The notes under the pieces: model-generated
What the model saw: the letters and a program-made list of their open reading frames with translations, nothing else
What the model was told of the DNA's origin: nothing
The model's database searches: none
Assembly (NCBI RefSeq): GCF_017051705.1
Contig: NZ_JAFIDJ010000004.1
Span: forward strand, 161,406 to 225,405
Origin: Algoriphagus lutimaris
Lineage (GTDB): Bacteria > Bacteroidota > Bacteroidia > Cytophagales > Cyclobacteriaceae
DNA: 64,000 bases
Direction of reading: 5' to 3'
Translations under genes and position numbers: made by a program
In this document: piece after piece, positions 62,509 through 64,000 of the stretch
Layout: each line of letters starts with the position of its first letter
Numbering within the stretch: position 1 is the stretch's first letter

Positions 62509-63742
62509 CGACTTTGATTAACTCTCCTTTCTGAATCACATATTTAACTTTTCCTGTAAGCTCTTTACCGAACCACGGGGAATTAAAAGAATTGGATTTA
62601 TTGGATTTCCTATCAAACAACCATTTTTCATTTGGATCAAAGATCGTCCATGCTTTATTCTCTTCATCAATGATAGAAAGTGGACCAGTTGTCATTTTTT
62701 CAATCAATAATGGCCATGTCAGTTCGTCTTGTAGTTTCACCAACGCAGGTAAAAATGTTTGTAGGCCCACCATCCCAAAAGATGCCAAGTCAAATTCCAT
62801 AAACTTGGAATCGAAATCTTGAGGACGGTGATTAGAAACCAGTGCGTCAATGGTTCCATCTTTTAAACCTTCTATTAATGCTTGTCTATCTGATTCACCT
62901 CTAAAAGGAGGTCTAACTTTGTAATTAGCATCAAAAGTCATCAGGTCTTTATCTGTAAAGAGCAATTGGTATATGGATACATCACAGGAAATGTTTAATC
63001 CCTGAGCCTTGCCTTTTCTAATTAAGTCCACACCCTTAGCTGTACTGACAGTCTGGAAGTGAACCTTCCCTCCAGTGTAATTCAATATTTCCAAATTTCT
63101 TTGAATGGCAACGTCTTCTGCTAAGCTTGGGATTCCTTTCATCCCCAGCATGGTAGAGTTTTCACCCTCATGCATTTGACCAAAAATAGCCAATAAAGGA
63201 TCATACGCATGGTCAAAAAGAACTCCGTTAAATTTCTGTAGATACTGAAGGATTTTCATGTATCGATCACCATTAGCCAGTGTTTTGGTACCTTCACCAA
63301 ATATGGTCACACCAGATTGATGATACATGTCTAATATTTCGGTCAGATCTTCTCCTTCATTATTCTTCGTCACTGCTCCTTGCACCAAAATATTCAATGG
63401 ATATTTTTTTGCCTTGTTTAGTACAAAATCTACTTCATTTTTACTTTGAATTACAGGATTGGTATTAGGTAACAACACGGCAGAAGAAAACCCACTGCTC
63501 ATCAACGTCTCACAAAGAGATTCCACCGTTTCTTTGTATTCAAAACCTGGATCTCCTACCATACATCTTAGATCTACCCAACCTTGGGACACCATCATTG
63601 CAGAAGCATCTATTACTTCTGTGGGTTGTATGTTATTTTGATCTGATGCGGGAAGGAGTTCACCGTCGTGAAAAATAAAATCCTGGGCTTTTTGAACTCC
63701 TGAAGGAGTTATCAATTTTAATCCTTGAAATAGAATTGACAT
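62501..63742 (-). CDS. Dihydroorotase homologue lacking the metal ligands (likely pseudoenzyme)
   Basis: 413 residues with the dihydroorotase/amidohydrolase fold, but the catalytic motif D-x-H-x-H is Asp 57-Leu-Arg-Cys-Met (GWVDLRCMVGDPG). Later ligands are also altered: the second histidine region reads VHFQTVSTA and TDHAPH is replaced by SNHRPQ. Related inactive homologues (PyrC', sometimes with aspartate carbamoyltransferase) are known, so the enzyme is probably non-catalytic or structural. It starts the five-gene run shared with the DUF4199 and glycosyltransferase genes. Confidence 0.9.
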   Translation of the reverse strand: MSILFQGLKLITPSGVQKAQDFIFHDGELLPASDQNNIQPTEVIDASAMMVSQGWVDLRCMVGDPGFEYKETVESLCETLMSSGFSSAVLLPNTNPVIQSKNEVDFVLNKAKKYPLNILVQGAVTKNNEGEDLTEILDMYHQSGVTIFGEGTKTLANGDRYMKILQYLQKFNGVLFDHAYDPLLAIFGQMHEGENSTMLGMKGIPSLAEDVAIQRNLEILNYTGGKVHFQTVSTAKGVDLIRKGKAQGLNISCDVSIYQLLFTDKDLMTFDANYKVRPPFRGESDRQALIEGLKDGTIDALVSNHRPQDFDSKFMEFDLASFGMVGLQTFLPALVKLQDELTWPLLIEKMTTGPLSIIDEENKAWTIFDPNEKWLFDRKSNKSNSFNSPWFGKELTGKVKYVIQKGELIKVDE

Positions 63743-63919
63743 GAACTTTTTTCTTTGCTACAAAACTGCAACAATATTCTAAAAATGAAAAATAGAAATT
63801 GAATTGTATTAAACAAAAACTTCTGCGTTGAGCGGAGTCACTACCCGTATTTAGTTAGAAGCTAGCTATACAAGGTTCGAGACATGAGAATCCTGAGGAC
63901 TAGAAGAGAAGAGTAACAA

Positions 63920-63945
63920 CAAAAAAAGCCAGCTGGATAGCTGGC
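63920..63945 (-). terminator. Intrinsic terminator of a gene beyond the right edge
   Basis: On the minus strand GCCAGCT (63939-63945) pairs with AGCTGGC (63928-63934) around four bases, then seven T residues. No minus-strand gene is seen between it and the right edge (64000), so it terminates transcription entering from outside the window. Confidence 0.85.
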
Positions 63946-64000
63946 TAGGTAAAAGGGAAGGGATGGGTTTTGCTCCCTGTGGGGCTGAAAACACAAAAGC

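Noticed and set aside
63743-63919. Possible coding or RNA gene at the right edge
   Set aside because: No frame of useful length and no cloverleaf was found; only the terminator at 63920-63945 is supported.
1-64000. CRISPR arrays, insertion sequences, prophage or toxin-antitoxin loci
   Set aside because: No repeat-spacer pattern, transposase, integrase, or toxin gene was seen. The RHH protein at 56923 is part of the SPFH set and has no toxin beside it.

Overview
The window looks like a chromosomal housekeeping segment of a Bacteroidetes bacterium, most likely a marine or aquatic member of the Cytophagales (Cyclobacteriaceae, Algoriphagus-like). The reasons are: secreted proteins whose signal peptides end in ...AQ or ...SQ, promoters of the TAnnTTTG type, almost no Shine-Dalgarno sequences, families typical of the phylum (DUF4199, DUF4221, DUF4293, DUF4295, DUF5522, PorT-like barrels), zinc-free forms of L28, L31 and L33, and the rpmB-rpmG-DUF4295-ftsY order. 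The genus is inference. I saw no phage, insertion sequence, CRISPR array, toxin-antitoxin pair or recognisable defence system. One tRNA is present (Leu, CAA).

Layout. 1-6.5 kb (minus strand): a zinc-cluster-less recQ (cut by the window edge) directly behind an enoyl-CoA hydratase, then ComEC, a small outer-membrane barrel, a GNAT acetyltransferase and phoH. 6.5-7.9 kb: SAM hydrolase-family protein, ABM-type monooxygenase, tRNA-Leu and its terminator. 7.9-12 kb: a LolCDE/YbbAP-like ABC exporter pair and a GDSL lipoprotein esterase. 12-17 kb: GMC oxidoreductase with its gluconate-2-dehydrogenase-subunit-3-like lipoprotein, then two tandem DUF4221-like lipoproteins. 17-26.5 kb (minus): PorT-like barrel, response regulator, NSS transporter, then a tight run rmlD-like / cyclophilin / hemC / RimK-like ligase / retropepsin-like protease / holB, followed by a GlmU-like protein and L31.

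26.6-43 kb: Wzi/RemB-like barrel, MsbA-like exporter, YifB/ComM, a PAS plus metallo-beta-lactamase pair, cupin, cystathionine gamma-synthase/lyase, DUF4293, truA, a second ABC exporter, several small envelope proteins and hemE. 43-54 kb: MOSC protein, dnaK with a stand-alone GroES-like gene, a secreted protein made of exact 29-residue repeats, a porin-Amt pair, and a rocD-HAD-hemB operon. 53.5-57 kb: DUF5522, L28, L33, DUF4295, ftsY, and an SPFH / PH-like / ribbon-helix-helix cassette. 57-63.7 kb: TolC, a zinc-knuckle methyltransferase, two family-2 glycosyltransferases, two DUF4199 proteins and a dihydroorotase homologue that has lost its metal ligands.

Functional threads: haem synthesis is scattered (hemC, hemE, hemB), envelope biogenesis dominates (ABC exporters, barrels, glycosyltransferases), and start codons are often TTG or GTG. 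The most unusual items are the pseudo-dihydroorotase, the 29-residue repeat protein, an imperfect stem-loop in front of yifB, a sigma-54-like promoter in front of dnaK, apparently leaderless promoters, and the SPFH/RHH cassette. No single element is clearly an undescribed multi-gene system.
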